From: Clostridiaceae bacterium Marseille-Q4143
GTDB taxonomy: Bacteria; Bacillota; Clostridia; Lachnospirales; Lachnospiraceae
NCBI GenBank assembly: GCA_018228645.1
Contig: CP073693.1
Coordinates: forward strand, 1,926,253 to 1,990,252
Direction of reading: 5' to 3'
Length of the DNA stretch: 64,000 bases
Part shown: positions 37,833 through 46,727 of the stretch, piece by piece
Numbering within the stretch: the first letter of the stretch is position 1
How the letters are laid out: every line of letters begins with the position of its first letter
The notes under the pieces: model-generated
Databases searched by the model: none
Told to the model about the DNA's origin: nothing
Seen by the model: the letters and a program-made list of their open reading frames with translations, nothing else
Made by a program: the position numbers and the translations under genes

Positions 37833-38729
37833 ATGAAAAAGTTAGTAGTTCTGATGCTGGCAGGTATGATGTCTGCAGCAATGGTAACAGGATGCGGAAG
37901 TTCTTCAGCAGATACCGCTGCTCCGGCAGAGGCAGAAGAGACAGATGCTGCAGCAGACGAAGCGGAAGCAGCAGATACGGAAGATGCTGCAGTAGACGAG
38001 GCAGAAGCAGCAGATACCACAGATTCCGATCTGGCATATGTACAGGACAAAGGAACTCTGGTAGTAGGTATTACGGAGTTTGAGCCGATGGATTATAAAG
38101 ATGAGAGCGGCGAGTGGGTCGGCTTTGACGCAGATATGGCAAAAGCATTTGCCAAGAGTCTAGGTGTCGATGCAGAGTTTGTAGTCATTGACTGGGATAA
38201 CAAGATTCTGGAGCTGGATGGAAAGACCATTGACTGCGTATGGAACGGCATGACGCTGACCGACGAAGTGACAAGCGCCATGGAGTGCACCAACCCGTAC
38301 CTGAACAATGCACAGGTTGTTGTTGTTCCGGCTGACAAAGCAGACCAGTATCAGGATGAGGCAAGTCTCGCAGACCTTTCCTTCGCAGTAGAGACCGGAA
38401 GTGCCGGTGAGGCAGAGGTAAGTGCACTGGGACTGAACTATACTCCGGTAGCAGCACAGTCTGACGCACTGATGGAAGTTGCAGCAGGAACTTCTGATGC
38501 AGCTGTTATCGACTCCCTGATGGCAGGCGCTATGGTAGGAGAGGGAACCGGTTATGAGAACCTGACTTACACCATCGGACTGAACAGCGAGGAGTACGGC
38601 GTAGGATTCCGTAAAGGATCTGATCTGGCACAGGCACTCAACGATTTCTTCAAGACCAGCTCTGAGGACGGATCTCTTCAGGCATGTGCAGAGCAGTACG
38701 GAGTACAGGCAGCTCTGATTCAGCAGTAA
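37833..38729 (+). CDS. Amino-acid ABC transporter substrate-binding lipoprotein
   Basis: The 298-residue protein has a lipobox MVTGC (Cys at about residue 20), then an Ala/Asp/Glu-rich linker of about 45 residues, then an SBP_bac_3 domain (GTLVVGITEFEPMDYKDE, VGFDADMAKAFAKSLG). It captures a polar amino acid outside the membrane and passes it to the permease encoded downstream. ATG 37833 is 8 bases after AGGAGG (37819-37824); ATG 37827 would be too close. The intergenic hairpin downstream may raise its expression above that of the membrane parts. Confidence 0.88.
   Translation: MKKLVVLMLAGMMSAAMVTGCGSSSADTAAPAEAEETDAAADEAEAADTEDAAVDEAEAADTTDSDLAYVQDKGTLVVGITEFEPMDYKDESGEWVGFDADMAKAFAKSLGVDAEFVVIDWDNKILELDGKTIDCVWNGMTLTDEVTSAMECTNPYLNNAQVVVVPADKADQYQDEASLADLSFAVETGSAGEAEVSALGLNYTPVAAQSDALMEVAAGTSDAAVIDSLMAGAMVGEGTGYENLTYTIGLNSEEYGVGFRKGSDLAQALNDFFKTSSEDGSLQACAEQYGVQAALIQQ
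37944..38021 (+). repeat. 39-bp tandem repeat in the binding-protein linker
   Basis: Two near-identical 39-base units (37944-37982 and 37983-38021) encode DAAADEAEAADTE and DAAVDEAEAADTT. They form the flexible acidic linker between lipid anchor and binding domain. Confidence 0.85.
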
Positions 38730-38776
38730 CAATTAGAAAAATGATCATGAGCCGGAAAATGTTCCGGTATGATACG

Positions 38777-38810
38777 GACAGCCGGGAGCGTAATTTTGCT
38801 TCTGGCTGTC
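38777..38810 (+). other. Intergenic hairpin after the binding-protein gene
   Basis: GACAGCCGGGAGC (38777-38789) pairs with GCTTCTGGCTGTC (38798-38810) over 13 base pairs. There is no T run. It may stabilise the upstream mRNA or reduce read-through into the permease gene. A smaller hairpin (CCGGAA/TTCCGG) lies at 38752-38767. Confidence 0.75.
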
Positions 38811-38855
38811 ACTTGTGTCTATGACACAATAGAAAAAAGAAGGCAGGAAAAGTAC

Positions 38856-39542
38856 ATGGAACTTATATTACAACAGATGCCGGTGGTGGTACATTCACTG
38901 AACATCGGCTTTATACAGACGTTAAAGCTCTTTTTTGTAACACTGATCGGAGCATTCCCTCTGGGACTGATTATCGCCTTTGGCTCCATGTCCAGATTCC
39001 GCCCGTTAAGTTATTTTACAAAAGTCATTGTCTGGGTTGTCCGCGGAACACCGCTCATGATCCAGCTTCTGATTATTTATTATTTTCCGGGACTGGTACT
39101 TGGAAATGCCATCTGGGGAGGAGGGGAAACAGGCCGTTTTGCAGCGGCAGCCGTATCCTTCATCTTTAACTATGCATGTTATTTCTCCGAGATCTACAGA
39201 GGAGGTATCCAGAGTGTACCGGTAGGACAGGAAGAAGCAGGACTGGTGCTTGGCATGACCAGAACCCAGATTTTCTTTAAGATCACACTGCTTCAGATGA
39301 TTAAGAGAATTGTGCCGCCCATGTCCAATGAGATTATCACTCTGGTAAAGGATACTTCTCTTGCAAGAATCATTGCACTGCAGGAGATTATTTGGGCAGG
39401 ACAGGCATTTATGAAAGGTTCCCAGGGAATTTCGGGAGCTATCTGGCCGTTGTTCTTTACAGCAGTTTATTATCTGATCTTCAATGGTGTGCTGACCGTA
39501 TTACTTGGCAGACTGGAGAAGAAACTGGATTATTTCAGGTAA
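38856..39542 (+). CDS. Polar amino-acid ABC transporter permease
   Basis: The 228-residue protein (from ATG 38856) has about five membrane helices and the ABC-permease EAA loop in GQEEAGLVLGMTRTQIFFKITLLQMI. It matches the HisMQ/GlnP type: VRGTPLMIQLLIIYY. The longer frame from 38769 would read through the intergenic hairpin and lacks a ribosome site. The pump is likely a homodimer since only one permease gene is present. The ATPase gene follows after 13 bases. Confidence 0.88.
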   Translation: MELILQQMPVVVHSLNIGFIQTLKLFFVTLIGAFPLGLIIAFGSMSRFRPLSYFTKVIVWVVRGTPLMIQLLIIYYFPGLVLGNAIWGGGETGRFAAAAVSFIFNYACYFSEIYRGGIQSVPVGQEEAGLVLGMTRTQIFFKITLLQMIKRIVPPMSNEIITLVKDTSLARIIALQEIIWAGQAFMKGSQGISGAIWPLFFTAVYYLIFNGVLTVLLGRLEKKLDYFR

Positions 39543-39555
39543 GGGGGAAGACGAG

Positions 39556-40341
39556 ATGCCAATTCTGGAAGTAGAACATATTAGTAAATCCTTCGGAGGT
39601 ACGGAAGTCTTAAAAGATATCAGTTTTTCTCTGGAGAAGAGTCAGGTGCTGTCTATTATCGGTTCTTCCGGCAGCGGTAAGACGACCATGCTGCGCTGCC
39701 TGAATTTCCTGGAGAGACCGGATAGTGGAATTATTCGTGTCAATGGAGAGACTTTGTTTGATGCGGCAGATTCTTCTGCCAAGCAGGAAGCGGAGATCCG
39801 TAAGAAACGGCTTCACTTCGGACTGGTGTTCCAGTCCTTCAATCTTTTTCCACAGTATACGGCTCTTGATAATGTTATTCTGGCAAAGGAGCTTCTGGCA
39901 AAGGAGCAGCCGGATTATAAGGCAAGAAAAAAAGAGATTCACGACGAGATTGAGGCGCTTGCAGAACAGCTTTTAAAAGAGATGGGACTTGGTGAACGGA
40001 TGAAAAATTATCCGCACCAGCTTTCCGGCGGACAGTGCCAGCGTGTGGCGATTGCAAGAGCTTTAGCACTCCGCCCTGACATTCTCTGTTTTGACGAGCC
40101 GACATCAGCGCTGGATCCGGAGCTGACCGGTGAGGTGCTGAAGGTGATCAAAGGTCTGGCTGACCAGAAAATGACCATGGTCATCGTTACCCATGAGATG
40201 GCATTTGCAAGAGATGTGGCAAATCATGTGATTTTCATGGATGACGGACGCATTGTGGAGCAGGGTACCCCGGATGAGGTATTCGGAAATACAAAAGAAG
40301 AGAGAACCCGTCAGTTCCTGTCACGATTCAATCAGGGCTGA
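39556..40341 (+). CDS. Polar amino-acid ABC transporter ATP-binding protein
   Basis: The 261-residue ATPase has Walker [10 protein letters not shown] (about 33-41), signature [15 protein letters not shown] and Walker [14 protein letters not shown]. It resembles GlnQ. It completes a three-gene transporter with the lipoprotein and permease upstream. GGGGGAAG at 39543-39550 is its ribosome site; an earlier ATG at 39505 overlaps the permease gene and is less likely. Confidence 0.92.
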   Translation: MPILEVEHISKSFGGTEVLKDISFSLEKSQVLSIIGSSGSGKTTMLRCLNFLERPDSGIIRVNGETLFDAADSSAKQEAEIRKKRLHFGLVFQSFNLFPQYTALDNVILAKELLAKEQPDYKARKKEIHDEIEALAEQLLKEMGLGERMKNYPHQLSGGQCQRVAIARALALRPDILCFDEPTSALDPELTGEVLKVIKGLADQKMTMVIVTHEMAFARDVANHVIFMDDGRIVEQGTPDEVFGNTKEERTRQFLSRFNQG

Positions 40342-40351
40342 TAAGGGGAGA

Positions 40352-40402
40352 AAAGCTGTTTTGCGGCTGGAATCTATTTTCAACAGCAGGACAGCTTTCT
40401 TT
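40352..40402 (+). terminator. Probable terminator of the amino-acid transporter operon
   Basis: AAAGCTGTTTTGC (40352-40364) can pair with GCAGGACAGCTTT (40386-40398), with G-T pairs and a 21-base loop. The T run is short (CTTTATG), so I rate it as weak. Confidence 0.4.
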
Positions 40403-40484
40403 ATGCCTGCTTATGAAAAAGTGGATAATTACGCGTATTTTCTTATAAATAAGTAACAATTTATAAATTTTTCTAATTGAACAG

Positions 40485-40513
40485 TTGAAATTCTGAAAAG
40501 CGCAGGTTATACT
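40485..40513 (+). promoter_or_regulatory. Promoter of purF-purB
   Basis: TTGAAA (40485-40490) and TATACT (40508-40513) are 17 bases apart. The leader is only about 50 bases long, and I see no purine riboswitch in it. Confidence 0.75.
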
Positions 40514-40566
40514 ATTGGCAGAAACGCGAAAGAACAAGAAAGATACATTTTGGAAGGATAACGCGG

Positions 40567-42015
40567 ATGGAAGGAAAGAACAGGATGGAACAGGGAAATG
40601 TACTGGATGGTCTGCACGAGGAGTGCGGTGTCTTCGGTATCTATGATTTTGACGGGGGAAACGTAGCTTCTTCCGTATATTATGGTCTGCTGGCATTACA
40701 GCACAGAGGGCAGGAAAGCTGCGGTATTGCCGTAGGGGATACGGATGGTCCAAGAAAAGTGACGACCCACAAAGGCATGGGACTGGTAAATGAAGTGTTC
40801 ACACCAGAGATTCTGGAGAACATGCATGGGGATATCGGAGTGGGTCATACCCGTTATTCTACCGCAGGCAGCAGTACCCGTGAAAATGCACAGCCGCTGG
40901 TTCTGAACTATATCAAAGGTACGCTGGCAGTCGCACATAACGGTAATCTGATCAATGCACCGCAGCTTCGCCGGGAACTGGAGTACAGCGGAGCAATTTT
41001 CCAGACCACCATTGACTCTGAGGTTATTGCTTATCATATTGCAAGAGAACGGGTTAATTCTGCATCCGTAGAGGAAGCAGTATCACATGCTATGAATAAG
41101 ATTCAGGGAGCCTATTCCCTGGTGGTTATGTCTCCGAGAAAACTGGTGGGAGCAAGGGATCCCTATGGTTTCCGTCCCCTCTGTATTGGAAAACGCGACA
41201 ATACCTACATTCTGGCTTCTGAGTCTTGTGCTTTGCAGACGATTGGTGCAGAGTTTATCCGCGACGTGGAGCCTGGCGAGATCGTCAGCATTTCTCCGAA
41301 ATACGGCATCGTATCAGACAAGAGTCATTGCCTGCCGAAGGAGAAGGCAGCCAGATGTATTTTTGAATATATTTATTTTGCAAGACCGGACAGCCACATT
41401 GACGGTGTCAGTGTCTATGGTTCCCGTATTGAAGCCGGAAAATATCTCGCCATGGACAGCCCGGTGGATGCAGACCTGGTAGTGGGTGTGCCGGAGTCCG
41501 GCAATGCCGCAGCCCTTGGTTATTCCCTGCAGTCCGGAATTCCCTACGGAACCGCATTTGTAAAAAACAGTTACATTGGAAGAACCTTCATCAAGCCGAA
41601 GCAGAGCAACCGCGAATCCAGTGTACAGGTAAAATTAAGCGTATTGAAAGAAGCTGTAGCCGGAAAACGTATCATTATGATTGATGATTCCATTGTCCGC
41701 GGCACTACCAGTGACCGGATTGTGAAAATGTTAAGAGATGCCGGAGCAACGGAAGTTCATATGCGCGTCAGCTCTCCGCCATTTTTATATCCGTGCTATT
41801 TTGGAACCGATGTTCCGGCACGGGAGCAGCTCATCGCCTACAACCGTACTGTTGAAGATATCCGTCAGGTTATCGGTGCAGACAGTCTTGCCTACTTGAA
41901 ACTGGAGCGATTAAGTGATATGGTAGGAGGACTTCCTTATTGCAGCGGATGCTTTACCGGAAAATACCCTCTGGATCCGCCGACGGAAGATATTCGTGGT
42001 GACTATGATAAGTAA
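40567..42015 (+). CDS. purF: Amidophosphoribosyltransferase
   Basis: PurF makes phosphoribosylamine from PRPP and glutamine, the first committed step of purine synthesis. The 482-residue protein has a propeptide before the catalytic Cys in EECGVFG, the glutaminase core, and the PRPP motif IIMIDDSIVRGTTS. Four cysteines in the positions of the B. subtilis iron-sulfur cluster (CIFEYIYFARPD, YPCYFG, and CSGC) suggest the oxygen-sensitive iron-sulfur form. purB follows after a 60-base gap and may be co-transcribed. Confidence 0.95.
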   Translation: MEGKNRMEQGNVLDGLHEECGVFGIYDFDGGNVASSVYYGLLALQHRGQESCGIAVGDTDGPRKVTTHKGMGLVNEVFTPEILENMHGDIGVGHTRYSTAGSSTRENAQPLVLNYIKGTLAVAHNGNLINAPQLRRELEYSGAIFQTTIDSEVIAYHIARERVNSASVEEAVSHAMNKIQGAYSLVVMSPRKLVGARDPYGFRPLCIGKRDNTYILASESCALQTIGAEFIRDVEPGEIVSISPKYGIVSDKSHCLPKEKAARCIFEYIYFARPDSHIDGVSVYGSRIEAGKYLAMDSPVDADLVVGVPESGNAAALGYSLQSGIPYGTAFVKNSYIGRTFIKPKQSNRESSVQVKLSVLKEAVAGKRIIMIDDSIVRGTTSDRIVKMLRDAGATEVHMRVSSPPFLYPCYFGTDVPAREQLIAYNRTVEDIRQVIGADSLAYLKLERLSDMVGGLPYCSGCFTGKYPLDPPTEDIRGDYDK

Positions 42016-42075
42016 GTGCATAGTCCGGAAAGCTTAGCATTGACAGTACACAAACACAGAAAGGAAAATAATCAT

Positions 42076-43509
42076 ATGAGTACAGACAGATATACAAGCC
42101 CATTATCAGAGCGTTATGCCAGTAAGGAGATGCAGTACATTTTCTCCCAGGATATGAAATTCAAGACCTGGAGGAAACTGTGGATTGCACTGGCAGAGAC
42201 TGAGAAAGAGCTGGGACTGCCCATTACCCAGGAACAGATCGATGAGCTGAAAGCCCATGCAGAGGACATCAATTATGATGTGGCAAAAGCCCGCGAAAAA
42301 GAGGTTCGTCATGATGTAATGTCCCACGTTTATGCGTATGGTGTGCAGTGTCCGAAGGCAAAAGGAATCATCCATCTTGGTGCAACTTCCTGTTATGTAG
42401 GAGACAACACGGATATTATTATTATGACCGAGGGACTTCGCCTGGTTCGCAAAAAACTTATCAATGTAATTGCAGAGCTGGCAAAATTTGCTGACCAGTA
42501 CAAAGCACTTCCGACCCTGGCATTTACGCATTTCCAGCCGGCACAGCCGACTACCGTTGGCAAAAGAGCATCCCTGTGGCTCAATGAGTTCTGCATGGAT
42601 CTGGAGGATCTGGAATATGTATTAAGTACCATGAAACTTCTTGGTTCCAAAGGAACAACCGGTACCCAGGCAAGCTTCCTGGAACTCTTCGATGGAGATC
42701 AGGAGAAGATTGATCAGATTGATCCGATGATCGCAAAGAAGATGGGCTTTGAAAAATGTGTTCCGGTATCCGGACAGACCTATTCCAGAAAAGTGGATAC
42801 CAGAGTGATGAACATTCTGGCAGGTATTGCAGCCAGCGCCCACAAGATGTCCAACGATATCCGTCTGCTGCAGCATTTGAAAGAAGTAGAGGAGCCCTTT
42901 GAAAAATCCCAGATCGGTTCTTCTGCTATGGCATATAAGAGAAATCCTATGAGAAGTGAGCGTATTGCTTCTCTTTCCAGATATGTGATGATTGATGCCC
43001 TGAATCCGGCTATCACTTCTGCTACCCAGTGGTTTGAGAGAACCCTGGATGATTCCGCTAACAAGCGTCTTTCCATCGCAGAGGGATTCCTGACCATTGA
43101 CGGTATTCTGGACCTGTGTCTCAACGTCGTAGATGGTCTGGTGGTTTATCCGAAGGTAATCGAGAAGAGACTGCGCAGCGAGCTTCCGTTCATGGCAACC
43201 GAGAACATCATGATGGATGCGGTAAAAGCAGGCGGAGACCGCCAGGAGCTTCATGAGAGAATCAGAACTCTTTCCATGGAAGCAGGTAAGAATGTCAAGG
43301 TAGAAGGAAAAGACAACAACCTTCTGGAACTGATTGCAGCAGATCCGGCATTTAACATGACGCTGGAGCAGCTGGAATCCTGCATGGAACCGTCCAGATA
43401 CGTGGGCCGTTCCGAGATTCAGGTAACCAATTTCCTGCGTGATGTGGTACAGCCGATCCTGGATGCCAACAAAGACGTTCTGGGAGTGAAGGCAGAGATC
43501 ACCGTATAG
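42076..43509 (+). CDS. purB: Adenylosuccinate lyase
   Basis: PurB splits succinyl-AICAR and adenylosuccinate. The 477-residue enzyme has the signature SSAMAYKRNPMRSERI and the THFQPAQPTTVGKRA block. I chose ATG 42076, which has AAAGGAA at 42058-42064 upstream; the in-frame ATG at 42016 overlaps the purF end. It is a long-form PurB. Confidence 0.95.
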   Translation: MSTDRYTSPLSERYASKEMQYIFSQDMKFKTWRKLWIALAETEKELGLPITQEQIDELKAHAEDINYDVAKAREKEVRHDVMSHVYAYGVQCPKAKGIIHLGATSCYVGDNTDIIIMTEGLRLVRKKLINVIAELAKFADQYKALPTLAFTHFQPAQPTTVGKRASLWLNEFCMDLEDLEYVLSTMKLLGSKGTTGTQASFLELFDGDQEKIDQIDPMIAKKMGFEKCVPVSGQTYSRKVDTRVMNILAGIAASAHKMSNDIRLLQHLKEVEEPFEKSQIGSSAMAYKRNPMRSERIASLSRYVMIDALNPAITSATQWFERTLDDSANKRLSIAEGFLTIDGILDLCLNVVDGLVVYPKVIEKRLRSELPFMATENIMMDAVKAGGDRQELHERIRTLSMEAGKNVKVEGKDNNLLELIAADPAFNMTLEQLESCMEPSRYVGRSEIQVTNFLRDVVQPILDANKDVLGVKAEITV

Positions 43510-43539
43510 TTTTCAAAAAGAATCGGAGGAATTACCGTA

Positions 43540-44439
43540 TTGTATAGCTACACGTTCAGACAGTGGTTATCCTTCTTTTATTTCTATTGTATATTTGGCT
43601 GGTGCTTTGAGTCGGCGTATGTATCCCTCAAACAGCTCCGGCCTGTGAACCGGGGCTTCCTAAAGGGGCCCTGGCTTCCTTTATATGGAAGTGGTGCGAT
43701 TTTGGTGCTGTGGATGACCTTGCCATTCCAGAATTCACCGGTGGAAGTGTATGTTGTTGGCCTGGTGGGGGCTACCGTATTGGAATACTTTACCGGAGAA
43801 GCCATGGTGCGGCTTTTTAAGGTACGGTACTGGGATTACAGCAACCAGCATTTTCAGTATAAGGGACATATTTGTTTAAGTTCCTCCATTGCATGGGGAT
43901 TTTTAAGCATTGCCATGGTCTATGGCATTCAGCCCCAGGTGGAGCGGTTTGTCTTCTGGATGAATCAGGAATTTGTATCGGTAGCAACCTTCCTCATTAC
44001 CGTCTGCATGGTTTACGATTTCAGCGGAGCTTTCCGGGAGGCTATGGATCTGCGTCATATGCTGGAGCAGGCAGAGCAGCTGATGGCAGAACTGGAGCAG
44101 CGGGCATCAGAGAAGAAGCGGCTTCTGGAAGCTGCCTCTACCTTTGCGAAGGAAGCGGTCTCTGAGAAGCTGGCCGATACGAAGGAAGCCCTTGCGGAAC
44201 GACTTCCGTCCGTGGAGACACCCGATCCGGGACAGCTGAAAGAGAAAGTACTGGAACGGTTGGAAAAAGAGATGGCACAGCTGGAAGAACGTCAGGAGCA
44301 GCTGAAAGAACGGATAACCAGCGGAGCCTCATGGTTTCTGACCCACAACCCGGGTTCCCGGTTTATGAATGCGGGAATTGACCGGTCTACGGAGATCCGG
44401 GAGCGGATTTTAAAACGGAAGAACACAAAAAGTTCATAA
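43540..44439 (+). CDS. PF06541-type membrane protein (putative ABC transporter permease-like)
   Basis: The 299-residue protein starts with TTG 43540, 9 bases after GGAGGA (43525-43530). It has about four membrane helices and the family motif YCIFGWCFESAYVSL with GFLKGPWLPLYGSGA. The last 130 residues are a charged coiled coil rich in Glu, Lys and Arg. The family is annotated as 'ABC_trans_CmpB', but there is no ATPase here; function is unknown. It lies in front of the MarR operon but is separated from it by that operon's promoter. Confidence 0.72.
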   Translation: MYSYTFRQWLSFFYFYCIFGWCFESAYVSLKQLRPVNRGFLKGPWLPLYGSGAILVLWMTLPFQNSPVEVYVVGLVGATVLEYFTGEAMVRLFKVRYWDYSNQHFQYKGHICLSSSIAWGFLSIAMVYGIQPQVERFVFWMNQEFVSVATFLITVCMVYDFSGAFREAMDLRHMLEQAEQLMAELEQRASEKKRLLEAASTFAKEAVSEKLADTKEALAERLPSVETPDPGQLKEKVLERLEKEMAQLEERQEQLKERITSGASWFLTHNPGSRFMNAGIDRSTEIRERILKRKNTKSS

Positions 44440-44458
44440 TTTTTGAAGGATTTCCTTC

Positions 44459-44502
44459 TTGACTTTGTTAGAACTCTAACGTATACTCGTTAGAGTTCTA
44501 AC
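44459..44502 (+). promoter_or_regulatory. MarR operon promoter with double operator
   Basis: TTGACT (44459-44464) and TATACT (44482-44487) are 17 bases apart. Two 15-base inverted arms, GTTAGAACTCTAACG (44467-44481) and CGTTAGAGTTCTAAC (44488-44502), flank the -10 box exactly, and each arm is itself nearly palindromic (GTTAGAN2TCTAAC). A MarR dimer on each half would block RNA polymerase. TTTTT after the repeat (44504-44508) means the same hairpin could also work as a terminator for the upstream gene. Confidence 0.8.
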
Positions 44503-44530
44503 TTTTTATAGGCAGGAAAGGAGGAAATAA

Positions 44531-44980
44531 ATGCTGCAGACAGAAGACCATCCGATTAAGACGATTATGGATTTAAGCTGTCTTTTGCGTCGTGCCATGG
44601 AGCAGGAGATGGAAGAGTTCAAACTTTCGTCCATTCAGAGCCGGATTCTGGGATTCCTCTGGTACAAGAGAAATCATCATGAAAAGGCATTTCAGAAAGA
44701 GCTGGAATCCGAATTCAAGATTCGCAGGTCTTCCGTAACCAGTGTGATTCAGGGATTGGAAAAGCATGGACTTGTGGAGCGCAGGAGTGTGAGTACCGAT
44801 GCCAGACAAAAAGAGCTGGTATTGACGGAAGAAGGCGTCCGGGTACAGCGTCAGGTCATTGAGCGTATTGAAGAGATGGAAAAGCGCGTCAATGGATGGC
44901 TGAGTCCGGAAGAGCGGGAATGGTGGTTCCGCTGCGTGAATAAGATAGAGACTGGATTAAAGGAGGCTGAATATGATTAA
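44531..44980 (+). CDS. MarR-family transcriptional regulator
   Basis: The 149-residue protein has a winged helix-turn-helix (ELESEFKIRRSSVTSVIQGL and KHGLVERRSVSTDARQKELVLT). It is the first gene of the exporter operon and probably represses its own promoter at the palindromes 30 bases upstream, being released by a ligand or by the exported drug. It has an AAAGGAGG site. Its end overlaps the next gene by 8 bases. Confidence 0.9.
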   Translation: MLQTEDHPIKTIMDLSCLLRRAMEQEMEEFKLSSIQSRILGFLWYKRNHHEKAFQKELESEFKIRRSSVTSVIQGLEKHGLVERRSVSTDARQKELVLTEEGVRVQRQVIERIEEMEKRVNGWLSPEEREWWFRCVNKIETGLKEAEYD

Positions 44981-46727
44981 AAAACTCATGTCCTATATCG
45001 GAGAATTCAAGAGAGATACGATTCTTTCCCCGATATTTGTAACATTGGAAGTATTTCTGGAAGTACTGCTCCCCACCTTGATGGCGCTGGTCATCGACAA
45101 CGGAGTAGAGACCGGGGATATGAATTATGTAATGAAAATGGGACTCATCATGCTGGTAGTTGCCATGCTGTCCCTGGCTGCAGGTACCCTGTCGGGTGTA
45201 TTTGCGGCGAAAGCGTCCATGGGATTTGGACGTAATTTAAGAAGAGGAATGTTTGACAATATTCAGGATTTTGCATTCCGGAATATTGATCATTTCTCCA
45301 CGGCAGGTCTGGTTACCCGTATGACTACGGATGTGACCAACGTGCAGAATGCATACCAGATGCTGGTGCGTATGTTTGTGCGGGCGCCGATCATGATGAT
45401 TTCCGCACTGATCATGTGTGTGAAAATTAATGCAAGGATATCATTGGTTTTCCTGGCTGCGCTGGTATTTCTGGGACTGGTGCTGTCATTTGTAATCAGA
45501 AGGGCATTTCCGCTGTTCAATGAAATGTTCCGCGGCTATGACAGTTTGAATGCCAGTGTGCAGGAGAACCTGACAGGCATTCGTGTGGTAAAGGCTTATG
45601 TAAGAGAAGATCATGAAAATGACAAGTTCTGCAAAGCAACAGATCGTCTGAAAAATTTAAGTGTCCATGCAGAAAAACTGGTCATTATGAACCAGCCGGT
45701 CATGCAGTTGACGGTATACACCTGTATTCTTTTGATTTCCTGGATTGGTGCAAAAATGATTGTAGTGAATGGCACCATGACCACTGGAGAACTTATGAGT
45801 CTCTTTACTTATACCATGCAGATTCTTATGAGTCTGATGATGATGTCCATGGTATTTGTTATGGTCACCATGGCAAGTTCTTCTGCAAAGCGTATTGCAG
45901 AAGTGCTGGATGAGAAGAGTACTCTTCACAATCCGGAAAACCCGGTATATCAGGTAGAGGATGGCTCTATTGAATTTGACCATGTAAATTTTGCTTACAG
46001 CGAAAATGAGACGAAGGAAGAGCGGGAGGAGAAATGTGTCCTTGCTGATATCAATTTCCAGATTCATTCTGGAGAGACCATCGGCATTATCGGTGGAACC
46101 GGAAGCTCCAAGTCTACGCTAGTACAGCTGATTCCGAGACTTTACGACGTACTGGATGGTTCCGTGCGTGTAGGAGGAAGAGATGTCCGGGAGTATGATA
46201 TCGAGACCCTTCGAAATGAGGTATCTATGGTACTCCAGAAGAACGTACTGTTCTCCGGTACCATTCTTGATAATCTGCGCTGGGGCAATAAGGAGGCAAC
46301 GGAGGAAGAATGCCGTCATGCCTGCGAGCTTGCCCAGGCCAGTGAGTTTATTGATAAGATGCCGGATGGCTATGAGACCTTCATTGAGCAGGGGGGAAGT
46401 AATGTTTCCGGCGGGCAGAAACAAAGACTCTGTATTGCCAGAGCCCTCTTAAAAAAGCCGAAGATCCTGATTCTTGACGATTCCACCAGTGCGGTGGATA
46501 CGAAGACCGATGCTCTGATCCGGAAGGCATTCCGGGAGGAGATTCCGGCTACGACTAAAATTATCATTGCCCAGCGTATTTCTTCTATTGAAGATGCCGA
46601 TCGGATTCTGGTTCTTGACCAGGGACGTATCTCTGGCATGGGAACCCATGAAGAGCTCTTAGAGACCAATGAGATTTACCGGGATATTTACAGATTACAA
46701 CAGAAAGGAGCAGGTTTGAATGAATAA
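44973..46727 (+). CDS. Heterodimeric ABC exporter, half with the degenerate ATP site
   Basis: The 584-residue half-transporter has six membrane helices and a nucleotide-binding domain. The Walker A motif is GGTGSSKST (near residue 372), with Ser in place of the second Gly, and the Walker B ends in ILDDST (near 499), where the catalytic Glu is Asp. The signature is VSGGQ (near 476). Degenerate sites of this kind pair with a normal partner, here encoded by the next gene. Relatives such as BmrC/BmrD and PatA/PatB export drugs. Confidence 0.88.
   Translation: MIKKLMSYIGEFKRDTILSPIFVTLEVFLEVLLPTLMALVIDNGVETGDMNYVMKMGLIMLVVAMLSLAAGTLSGVFAAKASMGFGRNLRRGMFDNIQDFAFRNIDHFSTAGLVTRMTTDVTNVQNAYQMLVRMFVRAPIMMISALIMCVKINARISLVFLAALVFLGLVLSFVIRRAFPLFNEMFRGYDSLNASVQENLTGIRVVKAYVREDHENDKFCKATDRLKNLSVHAEKLVIMNQPVMQLTVYTCILLISWIGAKMIVVNGTMTTGELMSLFTYTMQILMSLMMMSMVFVMVTMASSSAKRIAEVLDEKSTLHNPENPVYQVEDGSIEFDHVNFAYSENETKEEREEKCVLADINFQIHSGETIGIIGGTGSSKSTLVQLIPRLYDVLDGSVRVGGRDVREYDIETLRNEVSMVLQKNVLFSGTILDNLRWGNKEATEEECRHACELAQASEFIDKMPDGYETFIEQGGSNVSGGQKQRLCIARALLKKPKILILDDSTSAVDTKTDALIRKAFREEIPATTKIIIAQRISSIEDADRILVLDQGRISGMGTHEELLETNEIYRDIYRLQQKGAGLNE

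Noticed and set aside
40514..40566. Purine riboswitch in the purF leader
   Set aside because: The leader is about 50 bases and shows no three-way junction core.
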